Of a stretch of DNA of 64,000 nt, positions 50,617 to 58,863 are shown one piece after another. Every line of letters starts with the position of its first letter. Positions within the stretch are counted from its first letter, which is position 1. The stretch comes from Bradyrhizobium sp. MOS002 (GTDB lineage: Bacteria; Pseudomonadota; Alphaproteobacteria; Rhizobiales; Xanthobacteraceae): contig NZ_PYFX01000012.1 in the NCBI RefSeq assembly GCF_003020115.1, positions 62,001 to 126,000 on the forward strand. Reading direction: 5' to 3'. The notes below the pieces were generated by a model that saw nothing but the letters and a program-made list of their open reading frames with translations, had not been told where the DNA came from and did no database searches. A program made the position numbers and the translations under genes.

Positions 50617-50650
50617 CAAAAAAGCGAAAAGCCGCTGGATTCCAGCGGCT
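50617..50650 (-). terminator. Rho-independent terminator after the Spy-like gene
   Basis: A 9-10-bp stem (AGCCGCTGGA/TCCAGCGGCT, 50630-50650) is followed on the minus strand by TTTTCGCTTTTTT. It lies 34 bases after the stop of the Spy-like gene and fits that orientation. Confidence 0.75.
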
Positions 50651-50683
50651 TCGCCAGGGTTGATCGGAGCAACCCTTCAAGGC

Positions 50684-51319
50684 TCAGAGCCGGCCCTCGC
50701 GGTCCCGGTCCGGGCCACCGTCGCGATCGAAACGCTCACGGTGGAAGTGGTCCATACCGCGCTCCATCATGCGGTCCATGCCACGCTCCATGAAGTGGCG
50801 GCGCGGGCCGTCTTCGCCGCCGCCGAACGGGCCGCGGTGGCGGGTCAGCACGGCAAGGCGCCGCTTCTGGCCCTCGTCCAGGGTCTTGTAGAGCGGATCG
50901 GCGGCATCGGCGATCTTCTTCAGGGCCGCCGACGTCGCCCCCATGTCCTCGGCGCGCTGACGCAGGCGGGCGACCGGATCCTCCGGCCTGTCGGCATCCT
51001 TGTTGGCGTCCTTATTGGCGTCCTTGCCGGCATCACCGGGACCGGCATTCATCCGCGCATTGGCGCGGTCGATGCGCAGCTTGGCGAAGTCGCGCACGGC
51101 GGCCTCGACCGGCGGCCACAGCTTTTCCTGGTCGGCGTTGAGCTTCAGCCCGGCATGGACGGCGGCGATCCGCGCGTCGACCATGGCGGCGCGGTCTTCC
51201 GGGTTCATGCGGATGTGGCGCATGTGATCGTGCATCCACGGGCGATGATAGTGGGCATAGACCGCGCCCGAGCCGGCGATGCTGAGCACGGCGATGGCGG
51301 CGATGGTGAATTTCCTCAT
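50684..51319 (-). CDS. Spy/CpxP-like periplasmic protein
   Basis: Exported protein of 211 residues with a signal peptide (MRKFTIAAIAVLSIAGSGAVYA). The middle has the LTxxQ-type repeat pattern (LKLNADQEKLWPPVEAAVRDF and LDEGQKRRLAVL), as in stress chaperones Spy and CpxP. A DANKDANKDA linker and a C-terminal tail with repeated MERGMD/FHRERFDRDGG follow, rich in His, Met and Arg. ATG 51319 has GGAGAG ahead; the longer frame does not. Role in envelope stress or metal response is inferred. Confidence 0.8.
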   Translation of the reverse strand: MRKFTIAAIAVLSIAGSGAVYAHYHRPWMHDHMRHIRMNPEDRAAMVDARIAAVHAGLKLNADQEKLWPPVEAAVRDFAKLRIDRANARMNAGPGDAGKDANKDANKDADRPEDPVARLRQRAEDMGATSAALKKIADAADPLYKTLDEGQKRRLAVLTRHRGPFGGGEDGPRRHFMERGMDRMMERGMDHFHRERFDRDGGPDRDREGRL

Positions 51320-51463
51320 GCGAACTCTCCTCTGGAAGGATGTCGTGAGGATGGGCGCAGCGCGGCTTACGCGCAACTTACAACTTGGACAGGGAGCGCG
51401 TCCTTTCCAAGATGTAACGCTCCTGAATTTTAGTTCAGTCGCAATCGGAAATCATTCGCAACA

Positions 51464-51498
51464 AAAGGGGCTTCCGCGCCAGGCACGGAAGCCCCTTT
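51464..51498. terminator. Strong bidirectional hairpin after dctP
   Basis: Perfect 13-bp stem AAAGGGGCTTCCG/CGGAAGCCCCTTT with a 9-base loop, 16 bases after the TRAP-protein stop. The A/T ends of the stem can act as the T-run in either direction. Confidence 0.85.
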
Positions 51499-51513
51499 CA
51501 ACGTCCGTTCAAA

Positions 51514-52518
51514 TCAGTTCGTCGTGCTCTTTGCTTCCTTCTGGAACTCGTCGATCAGCGGCTGGCCGACGCGGCCTGCGGCGTCCTTGTAGACCGGCTC
51601 CATGGCCTTGCGCATCGCCTCGTCCTGCTCCGGCGTGAGCTTGATGATCTCGCTCTTGCCGCTCTTCCTGATCTCGGCGAGCGCGTCCTCGTTCTCCTTC
51701 TGCGACTGCGTATTGTTGAAGTCGGTCGCTTCCTTCATCGCCTTCGTCAGCTGGTCGCGGATGTCCGCCGGCAAATCGTCCCAGAACTTCTTGTTCACGA
51801 TCACGACGTAGCCGATGTAGCCGTGGTTGCTCTCGGTGATGTACTTCTGCACCTCGTGCATCTTCTGGGTATAGATGTTCGACCAGGTGTTCTCCTGCCC
51901 GTCGACGACCCCGGTCTGCAGCGCCTGGTAGACTTCGCCGAACGCCATCACCTGCGGCAGCGAGCTGAGCGCCTTGAACTGGGCCTGGAGCACGCGCGAG
52001 GACTGGATCCGGAACTTGACGCCCTGATAGTCGGCCGGCGCTACAAGCTTCTTGTTGGCGCTCATCTGCTTGAAGCCGTTGTCCCAATAGGCAAGGCCGG
52101 TGATGCCCTTGGAGTCCAGCAGCTTGAGCAGCCGAAGGCCGAGCGGGCCTTCCGTCACCTTCCGCAGCGTCTTCAGGTCGGGAAGGATGTAGGGCAGATC
52201 GAACACCTCGAATTCGCGGATGCCGAGCGGGCCAAACTTGGAGTTGGACGGCGCCAGCATCTGCACGCTGCCGAGCTGGAGCGCCTCGAGCTCTTCCTTG
52301 TCCTTGTAGAGCGTCGAGTTCGGGTAGATTTCGACCTTGACCTTGCCGCCGGTGTACTTCTCGGCGAGCTCCTTGAATTTCTCCGACGCCTTGCCCTTCG
52401 GGGTGTCGGTGGCCACCACGTGGCTGAACTTGATGATGATGGGCGACTGGGCCGATGCCGGCCCGGTCAAGCCAAGTGCCAGGACCGCCATGGACGCAGC
52501 GATCGCGAAGGTGCGCAT
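51514..52518 (-). CDS. dctP: TRAP transporter solute-binding protein (DctP family)
   Basis: Periplasmic binding protein of 334 residues for a tripartite ATP-independent transporter, probably for a C4-dicarboxylate or similar organic acid. The signal peptide ends at ASAQ. Family motifs are IIIKFSHVVATDTPKGKASEKFKELAEKY and the ligand-arginine region VKFRIQSSRVLQAQFKALSSLPQVMAFGEVYQALQTGVVDGQEN. No dctQ or dctM gene follows; the hairpin at 51464 ends the unit. GGGAG precedes the ATG. Confidence 0.92.
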   Translation of the reverse strand: MRTFAIAASMAVLALGLTGPASAQSPIIIKFSHVVATDTPKGKASEKFKELAEKYTGGKVKVEIYPNSTLYKDKEELEALQLGSVQMLAPSNSKFGPLGIREFEVFDLPYILPDLKTLRKVTEGPLGLRLLKLLDSKGITGLAYWDNGFKQMSANKKLVAPADYQGVKFRIQSSRVLQAQFKALSSLPQVMAFGEVYQALQTGVVDGQENTWSNIYTQKMHEVQKYITESNHGYIGYVVIVNKKFWDDLPADIRDQLTKAMKEATDFNNTQSQKENEDALAEIRKSGKSEIIKLTPEQDEAMRKAMEPVYKDAAGRVGQPLIDEFQKEAKSTTN

Positions 52519-52650
52519 AATCTCTCCCTTTTGTTATTTGGGCCACCCGGCGCGGGGGGCCGATCCTTATGCAGGTTGCATCAATAGCGGCTGGGAGGCG
52601 GAGCCGCTATTGGCCCTTAGCAGGGCAGGTATTCGCCGCCACATGCAGAG

Positions 52651-52728
52651 TCATTCCGGGGAAGTCCGTTAGGACCTAACCCGGAATCCCGAGATTCCGG
52701 GTTCTCGCTTCGCGAGCCCCGGAATGAC
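52651..52728. repeat. REP-like palindromic element
   Basis: Outer arms TCATTCCGGGG and CCCCGGAATGA frame inner hairpins (CCCGGAAT-CCCGAG-ATTCCGGG and TCGCTTCGCGA). Such elements are widespread between genes in Bradyrhizobium and Rhodopseudomonas. It sits between dctP and leuA, 13 bases after the leuA stop, and could end leuA transcription. I see no second copy in this window. Confidence 0.7.
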
Positions 52729-52740
52729 GAACTTTGTTCG

Positions 52741-54303
52741 TCAGCTCGCCGCCGCAGTCGTCACCGCGTCGCGCTGACGCTTCATGACGATCTTGTTGAG
52801 CGCGCCGAGATAGGCCTTTGCCGAAGCCACCAGCGTGTCCGGATCCGCCGCGCGCGCCGTCATCGCACGTCCCTCGTGCGACAGCCGCACCGAGACTTCG
52901 GCCTGCGCGTCGGTGCCCTGAGTCACTGCGTGGACCTGGTACAGCTCGAGCTTGGCTTCGTGCGGCACCAGGCGCTTGATGCAGTTGAACACCGCGTCGA
53001 CCGGGCCGTTGCCCTCGGCCTCCTCGATCTTGATCTGGCCGTCGACGTCGAGCTTCATGGTCGCGCGCTGCGGGCCATGGGTGCCGGCGATCACGGTCAA
53101 CGAGGTCAGCTTGATGCGGTCGTGCGAAGCCGCCATCTCCTCGTCGACCAGCGCCTCGATGTCCTCGTCGTAGATGTCCTTCTTGCGGTCGGCCAGCGCC
53201 TTCATCCGTGTGAACGCATCTTCCAGCTGGTTCGGGCCGAGCTTGTAGCCCATCTCCTCCAGCTTGTGCACGAAGGCGTGGCGGCCGGAATGCTTGCCCA
53301 GCACCAGCGAGGACTGCTTGAGGCCGACCATCTCGGGCCGCATGATCTCGTAGGTCGAGGCGTCCTTCAGCACACCGTCCTGATGGATGCCGCTCTCATG
53401 CGCGAACGCGTTGCGGCCGACGATCGCCTTGTTGTACTGCACCGGGAACGAGGTCGCCGCCGACACCACCTTCGAGGCGCGGGTCAGCTGCGTGGTGTCG
53501 ATCTTGTTCCAGTAGGGGAATTTGTCGTTGCGCACGTTGATCGCCATCACGATCTCTTCCAGCGCGGCATTGCCGGCACGCTCGCCGATGCCGTTGATGG
53601 TGCACTCGACCTGACGCGCACCGCCGACGACGCCGGCCAGCGAGTTCGCCACCGCCATGCCGAGATCGTTGTGGCAGTGCACGGAGAACACCGCCTTGTC
53701 CGAGTTCGGCACGCGCTCGATCAGCGTCTTCATGAAGTGGGTGTATTCGTCGGGCGTGGTGTAGCCGACGGTGTCAGGAATGTTCACCGTGGTGGCCCCG
53801 GCCTTGATGACGGCTTCGACGATGCGGCACAGATAGTCCATCTCGCTGCGGGTGCCGTCTTCGGCCGACCATTCGACGTCGTCGATCTGGTTGCGGGCGC
53901 GCGCGACCATGGCAACCGAAGTCTCGAGCACCTGCTCCGGGGTCTTGTTCAGCTTCACCCGCATATGCAGCGGCGAAGTCGCGATCACGGTGTGGACGCG
54001 GCCGCGCTTGGCGAATTTCACCGCTTCGGCGCAGCGATCGATATCGGCGGGATGCGCGCGCGACAGACCTGCGATGATAGCGTTCTTGGAGCGGCGGCCG
54101 ATCTCGCTGACCGCCTGGAAGTCGCCCTCGGAGGTGATGGGAAAGCCGGCCTCGATGACATCGACGCCCATATCATCCAGCATCTCGGCAACCTCGAGCT
54201 TCTCCTCGAAGGTCATGGTGGCGCCGGGGCATTGCTCGCCGTCGCGCAGGGTGGTGTCGAAAATGATGACGCGGTCCTTGTCGGACTTGTTCACGGGGGC
54301 CAT
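52741..54303 (-). CDS. leuA: 2-isopropylmalate synthase
   Basis: First committed enzyme of leucine synthesis, 520 residues. The DRE-TIM core has IIFDTTLRDGEQCPGATM, the metal ligands in FSVHCHNDLGMAVANS, and the substrate segment GIHQDGVLK. The C-terminal LeuA regulatory domain (about 390-510) senses leucine. ATG 54303 is preferred over upstream frames because of AAGGAAA and the conserved start. A leucine-rich leader peptide lies upstream, so expression is probably attenuated. Confidence 0.97.
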   Translation of the reverse strand: MAPVNKSDKDRVIIFDTTLRDGEQCPGATMTFEEKLEVAEMLDDMGVDVIEAGFPITSEGDFQAVSEIGRRSKNAIIAGLSRAHPADIDRCAEAVKFAKRGRVHTVIATSPLHMRVKLNKTPEQVLETSVAMVARARNQIDDVEWSAEDGTRSEMDYLCRIVEAVIKAGATTVNIPDTVGYTTPDEYTHFMKTLIERVPNSDKAVFSVHCHNDLGMAVANSLAGVVGGARQVECTINGIGERAGNAALEEIVMAINVRNDKFPYWNKIDTTQLTRASKVVSAATSFPVQYNKAIVGRNAFAHESGIHQDGVLKDASTYEIMRPEMVGLKQSSLVLGKHSGRHAFVHKLEEMGYKLGPNQLEDAFTRMKALADRKKDIYDEDIEALVDEEMAASHDRIKLTSLTVIAGTHGPQRATMKLDVDGQIKIEEAEGNGPVDAVFNCIKRLVPHEAKLELYQVHAVTQGTDAQAEVSVRLSHEGRAMTARAADPDTLVASAKAYLGALNKIVMKRQRDAVTTAAAS

Positions 54304-54373
54304 TTGAATTTCCTTTTGAGCTTTTGCGCCGACAGTCTTCTGGGCGCTTGAGGTGTCCGGTGATCTCGACCAA

Positions 54374-54418
54374 CCCCTGAGCGCCCAGGCGCATGGCGCC
54401 CAGCCGGCCCTCAGGGGC
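54374..54418 (-). promoter_or_regulatory. Attenuator-type hairpin between leuL and leuA
   Basis: Arms CCCCTGAG and CTCAGGGG with inner pairs (GGCGC/GCGCC) form a long stem that overlaps the stop of the leader peptide. An alternative pairing, GGCGCTCAGGGG with CCTCAAGCGCC further downstream, could compete. No clear T-run follows, so the exact stop mechanism is uncertain. Confidence 0.5.
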
Positions 54419-54530
54419 AAGTAAGAAGAAGCCCGCCAATCAGGAGGGTGGGCAGCAGCGCGGCCGGGATCGTGGCGGCGGCCAGAGCCACCTCCCCCGA
54501 AATCCCATCGATTTGGCCGCGAATCAGCAT
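54411..54530 (-). CDS. leuL: leuA leader peptide
   Basis: Open frame of 39 codons starting MLIRGQIDGISGEVALAAAT and ending LLPTLLIGGLLLTCP. It has nine leucines in its last half, including three in a row next to the stop, as a ribosome would need to sense leucyl-tRNA. It lies 107 bases before leuA and its stop is inside a hairpin. Rhizobial leuA genes are known to have leaders of this kind. Initiation and translation are inferred. Confidence 0.75.
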   Translation of the reverse strand: MLIRGQIDGISGEVALAAATIPAALLPTLLIGGLLLTCP

Positions 54531-54738
54531 TGCCAGACCCTTTTGAGCCCTCAATCCTCGGTCAAAACCGTTGACGGTTGGTTGCCGGGGAGGCTCGATG
54601 CGCCGTTTCTAGACGAGAAATGGCAACAACTGCAACGCCAAAAGATGGACAGAAGGGCTGACATGATCGCAGCGCCGGATGCGTGGAAGGACCCGGTGCC
54701 GGGTGTTTGGCCGACCGAACGCCGGCAAGGCGGTCAAG

Positions 54739-55059
54739 CTACGCGGTGCGGCGAGCGCGAGCCCTGCTCTCCCAGCGGTTCAGCATCTGACCGAGCTCGC
54801 CGGTGCCGACCGGCGTAGCCGTGCCGGCGATCGCGATCTCGTTGGTGTTGGCCGGTGCGTTTGCACTGAGCCAATCCGGCTCGCTGTACTCACGCCAGCG
54901 GCGCGCCTCGGCTCGCCTTTTGCGGGAGACGTGTTCGCGGGTGAAATAGCCGGCCGCAAATGCAATCCCGAGCAGCAAAACCAGTACGACGACAGCGACC
55001 ACAGTAAACTCCGACTTACGCCCCGAATGACGTTCTGCCAGCCTCGCGCGGGAGGTCAA
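54739..55059 (-). CDS. Small membrane-anchored hypothetical protein
   Basis: Up to 106 residues with one membrane helix (FTVVAVVVLVLLLGIAFAAGYF, about 18-40), then a basic stretch (REHVSRKRRAEARRW) and a polar tail. The longest frame starts with TTG; a GTG inside the helix segment is another option, so the start is open. No domain is recognised. It stands alone between leuL and the patatin-like gene. Confidence 0.5.
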   Translation of the reverse strand: MTSRARLAERHSGRKSEFTVVAVVVLVLLLGIAFAAGYFTREHVSRKRRAEARRWREYSEPDWLSANAPANTNEIAIAGTATPVGTGELGQMLNRWESRARARRTA

Positions 55060-55277
55060 GGCTTGACATGCGAGAGAAACCAGCGGCGCTCGTCCCTTGG
55101 GCAGATGAATTGTCGCGCGGGCCGGCGGAACGCCTCCCGTGTCGGCGTCGCCGTTCCAATACGCAACAATCTCTTGTTGGGGACGACATTATCAAGCTTG
55201 ACATGGATTGCATTTTGATCAGGCTACAATCATTGAGAGAATGACGTTCGTTATTTCGTCGAGCACGGATTGCGATC

Positions 55278-58214
55278 ATGAATTCAGAAGACCACGGTGC
55301 GCACGTCGCTGCGTATTGGTCGTACTTGTCGACAAAGAAATACTTCACCCGGGATGCCCAAGCGCAACTGATAAGAGCTGAAAGGAATGCGCTCAACGAA
55401 GGCCGGATGGCGCGGCGCGGAGTCGGGCCGGAATTTCCATGGACCGGGCTCGCACTTTCCGGCGGCGGCATCCGGTCGGCGACCTTCAGCCTCGGCGTTC
55501 TGCAAGCGCTCGCACGGAACGATATCCTCAAGCATTTCGATTTCATCTCGTCGGTGTCGGGCGGCGGCTATATCGGCGCTTCGCTGCAATGGTGGTGGAC
55601 CCAGGGACAAAACGGCGTTGGGCCTGAGAACTTTCCGTATGGGCCTGGATCTGTGGGAGCGGACCAGACGCCGCCATTTGCAACCAAACAGCAGCGCTCG
55701 AGGCTGAGCTTCCTCAGAAGTCACGGGAAATATCTGATACCCGGTCAGGGCATCAACATATGGTCGGCTCTGGCAGTCGTGCTCAGAACGGTCCTGCTCA
55801 GCGTTGTGGTCTGGATCCCGCTTCTGACACTGCTGACGTTCCTAATCCTGCTCGTCGATTTTCATGTCGTGGATAAAGCCATCAACGCGACGTCGGGCCG
55901 ACCTGAGACCCATCCCGCGATCTCCTCGCCGTTTGCGAGCTTTTTCACCGGGCGGGAGGTCGCCAAGCTGGACGTCGACAAGCCGGAGGTCGCCAAGGCG
56001 GAACAGCCGGCGGCCAAGACTTCGCCTTCAGCGAACCTGGGACCTTCCGGCGCCGATTCGACGCCTGCCGCACCGGGGATCGAGGCGGTGAAGCAGAAGA
56101 GCGACATCGTCAATGAGAATGAAACGGCGGTGGATAACGGAAAGACCGCTACCGCGCCTGCAGCCAGCCCGGAACCATCCAGCGCCGATGCCACGCCCGC
56201 GACAAAGGGAATCGAAGATGCCAAGCACAAGAGCGACATCGTCAACAGGAGTGGCACGGCGGCGAATGACGGAAAGAGAAAGGACGCAAGACTGCGGCAA
56301 GCCTTAGCGGAGGCCCTCGCGCCGCGGACGTTGTTCGCTGTGCTGCACTGGCTGGCGCTCCTGGGCGCCGCGCTGTTCGTCGTCGTGGCGCTTGTTTTCG
56401 CCCTGCTCAGCGGAGCTTCAGAAAAGCCGAGGCCAAAAGGAATCGGCTTCTGGCTCCTGCTCGCGCTCGGTGTGATTTGCTTGGTCATTGCAGGTTTCCT
56501 TCTGTCGAGGAAGGAACTGGCGGATTTCGTAGATATGGATTGGGTTCTCGTGGTGCTATTCAGCCTGGTCGGCGCCACGATCGTCGGCCGATCCGCCGTC
56601 GACAGCGACCCCAGTGGAAGCTACAGCCTCCGGCGCAATCTCGAACTGTGGTTCGGGCGATGGTTTCTTCGCTGGGTCGTCATCGCAGTGCTGGGCATTG
56701 TTCCGCTGTTGCCCCTCTATGCGATTTCGGCTTCCGCCGACAAACTTGGCTCTTCATGGCATGTCGTTGGGGCGGTGCTCACGATCCTGAGCGGCGCGAT
56801 CTCCGCGCTCTACGGATACTATCTCAAGCTGAAGAACTGGATGCCCGGACTCGCCGGCCAGATCTTCGCACCCGCCGGCGCCGCCGTCTTTCTGCTCGGC
56901 ACGTTGACGATCAGCTACACGCTCTCGATATTTGCAATAGCCTCACTGACGACCGACGCGAAGGCCCTCGCCGACGAGCTCGCTGACACGAGACACCTGC
57001 TTCAACAGATCTTCCCGCCTGTGTTCATTCTGGCGATCCTGGTCGGCTGGCTCGCCAACCTCAACCATGTCGGCCTGCATCGCTTTTATCGCGATCGCCT
57101 GATGGAAGTATTCATGCCGAGGCCGGCGGCCGTGAGACAAAATCGCGTCTCCGCTTCGACGGGGGCCGATCTCCTGAACGTCGGCGATCTCAAATCGTCC
57201 GGGGGCATGGCTGGACAGCCGCGGGACCTGGGACGCGTGCCCTACCCGCTCGTGAATGCATTTGCCTTTCTTACCGACAGCAGCGATGGACGCGTTGAGC
57301 TGCGCGGCGGCGACAACTTCCTCATCTCCCCACTTTACGTCGGATCGCGCGTCACGGGCTGGCGCAAGACGAACGACTATTGCGACATCCATGGCCCTCT
57401 CACGCTTGCGACGGCCATGGCGGTCTCCGGTGCGGCCGTGAACTCCAACGCCGGATATATCGGGACCGGCCTCACCAGGGACCGCCTGGTCTCGGCCGTC
57501 ATGACCATCCTGAACATGCGCCTTGGCGCGTGGATCGGAAATCCGAAGCAGGCGCGGCCGGGGCCTCGACGGTCCTATGTTCCAACGATGCTGAGGCGCC
57601 GAAAGACGCCGTCCTATCTCTTCCCGATGCTGACGTCGGGATTGTTCAGCGTGCCGACGCAGGACAGCCGGTTCATCGAGGTCTCCGACGGCGGGAACTT
57701 CGAGAATCTCGGCATTTACGAATTGATCAGGCGAGAGGTCGGCGTGATCCTCGTCGTCGACGGTGAAGCCGACCCGACGCTGGCGTTCCCCGCGCTCGTT
57801 TCGGCCATCAACCGGGTCAAGGAGGATTTTGGCGCGACGATTCGGCTGTCCAATCTGCAAGGACCGGATCAGCTTCTCCCCAGCGCGTCGCTGACCGGCT
57901 ATCCGGAAGGCGCGAAATTCGCGCAATCCCCGTTCATGATCGGCGAGATTTCCTATGCGGGGTCAAAGAAGGGAGTCCTCATCTACATCAAGGCAACCTT
58001 GATCAAGGAGCTCGACTTCACAACCTACGGCTACCGCGCTGGCAGCACGGATTTTCCACATGAAGGGACGGAGGACCAGTTCTTCAGCGAGGCCCAGTTC
58101 GAGGCCTACCGGAATCTGGGCTTCGTATGCGCCGAGAGGATGATCGCGGGAACAGGGATCGCCAAATGGATCAATTCGGACAGCCACCCGCCGGCTCAGG
58201 TGGCCGGCCTGTGA
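55278..58214 (+). CDS. Patatin-like phospholipase with membrane domain
   Basis: Large protein of 978 residues. The N-terminal GLALSGGGIRSATFSLGVLQAL (oxyanion GGGIR at 62-66) and FISSVSGGGYIG (Ser94) mark a patatin hydrolase; the aspartate partner is Asp804 in EVSDGGNFENLG. Between these halves lie about seven membrane helices (near 165-195, 350-375, 395-415, 425-440, 465-490, 500-520 and 535-560) and a low-complexity region with a 44-residue tandem repeat. The nucleophile motif is SVSGG rather than GxSxG. A membrane lipase role is inferred. Confidence 0.82.
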   Translation: MNSEDHGAHVAAYWSYLSTKKYFTRDAQAQLIRAERNALNEGRMARRGVGPEFPWTGLALSGGGIRSATFSLGVLQALARNDILKHFDFISSVSGGGYIGASLQWWWTQGQNGVGPENFPYGPGSVGADQTPPFATKQQRSRLSFLRSHGKYLIPGQGINIWSALAVVLRTVLLSVVVWIPLLTLLTFLILLVDFHVVDKAINATSGRPETHPAISSPFASFFTGREVAKLDVDKPEVAKAEQPAAKTSPSANLGPSGADSTPAAPGIEAVKQKSDIVNENETAVDNGKTATAPAASPEPSSADATPATKGIEDAKHKSDIVNRSGTAANDGKRKDARLRQALAEALAPRTLFAVLHWLALLGAALFVVVALVFALLSGASEKPRPKGIGFWLLLALGVICLVIAGFLLSRKELADFVDMDWVLVVLFSLVGATIVGRSAVDSDPSGSYSLRRNLELWFGRWFLRWVVIAVLGIVPLLPLYAISASADKLGSSWHVVGAVLTILSGAISALYGYYLKLKNWMPGLAGQIFAPAGAAVFLLGTLTISYTLSIFAIASLTTDAKALADELADTRHLLQQIFPPVFILAILVGWLANLNHVGLHRFYRDRLMEVFMPRPAAVRQNRVSASTGADLLNVGDLKSSGGMAGQPRDLGRVPYPLVNAFAFLTDSSDGRVELRGGDNFLISPLYVGSRVTGWRKTNDYCDIHGPLTLATAMAVSGAAVNSNAGYIGTGLTRDRLVSAVMTILNMRLGAWIGNPKQARPGPRRSYVPTMLRRRKTPSYLFPMLTSGLFSVPTQDSRFIEVSDGGNFENLGIYELIRREVGVILVVDGEADPTLAFPALVSAINRVKEDFGATIRLSNLQGPDQLLPSASLTGYPEGAKFAQSPFMIGEISYAGSKKGVLIYIKATLIKELDFTTYGYRAGSTDFPHEGTEDQFFSEAQFEAYRNLGFVCAERMIAGTGIAKWINSDSHPPAQVAGL
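56043..56290 (+). repeat. Tandem 132-bp coding repeat in the patatin-like gene
   Basis: Two copies with a 132-base period (first from 56043, second from 56175) encode PSGADSTPAAPGIEAVKQKS and PSSADATPATKGIEDAKHKS, followed by DIVN in both. They form an acidic linker between membrane segments and have diverged by many substitutions, so the duplication is not recent. Confidence 0.75.
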
Positions 58215-58230
58215 GCATAACCACCGCGGC

Positions 58231-58800
58231 TCAGACCGCGAAGCGGGACCAAAACACGAAGACGAACAGCATCGCCCAATTGAGCAGGACGAGCGCGGCG
58301 ACTGTCGTCAGCGACGGCAGGTAAAGGCGGCGGGCCGAACGTCCGATCAGGAGGCAACCCAGCAATACGCCCACCAACGCATAGGCAAAGCCAAGCAGGG
58401 CATCGACGGGGTTGCGGCTTGTCACGGCGAGCAGATTGACCAGAAAGTCCTCGACCGGTTGCACCACCAGAAGATCTTGGGGAACAATAAACGCAAGAAG
58501 CGTGAGCAGCCAGGTCAGGACGTAGACCCTGGCGGCTGCGATCCGCGAAGCGGGCTGCGTCGCAACCCCGCTGAGCAGGACCAGCGCCAGGGCCGGAACG
58601 AGGCCAATGGCCCAGATATCGAAGCGATCGATCAGGAAAACGTTGTGCTCGGCCGCGAACGTCTTCGCGACGACGAACAGCAGACAAACGGCCAAGAGTT
58701 CGGCGGCCAGCCAGCCATCGAACGTTCCTGCGCTACGCCCCCTCGGTCCGTAGGACGACGAAGGCTGCGCCGTCTCGTCTTTCAACAGAAGAAGGGACAT
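58231..58800 (-). CDS. Five-span hypothetical membrane protein
   Basis: 189 residues with about five hydrophobic segments (31-48, 64-82, 90-106, 133-152 and 165-185) and no recognised domain. It converges on the patatin-like gene with 16 bases between. A twin-arginine-like RSARR near the fourth loop is not a signal. Possibly a lipid or stress-related membrane protein, but nothing shows this. Confidence 0.65.
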   Translation of the reverse strand: MSLLLLKDETAQPSSSYGPRGRSAGTFDGWLAAELLAVCLLFVVAKTFAAEHNVFLIDRFDIWAIGLVPALALVLLSGVATQPASRIAAARVYVLTWLLTLLAFIVPQDLLVVQPVEDFLVNLLAVTSRNPVDALLGFAYALVGVLLGCLLIGRSARRLYLPSLTTVAALVLLNWAMLFVFVFWSRFAV

Positions 58801-58863
58801 CTATTCGACCTATCCAACAAGGCTACTCCGTCAGCTTCTACGAATTGCGTTAATCGCGAGTTA

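Noticed and set aside
50994..51036. Short repeat DANKDANKDA, which might suggest a tandem DNA array
   Set aside because: It is a two- to three-unit coding repeat inside the linker of the Spy-like protein and not an array.
51509..52546. 345-codon minus-strand frame over the TRAP protein gene
   Set aside because: It is in the same place as dctP but shifted in frame. The dctP frame has the signal peptide and DctP motifs; this one has neither.
52876..54351. 491-codon plus-strand frame opposite leuA
   Set aside because: It is antisense to leuA, rich in Arg, His and Val, with no domain.
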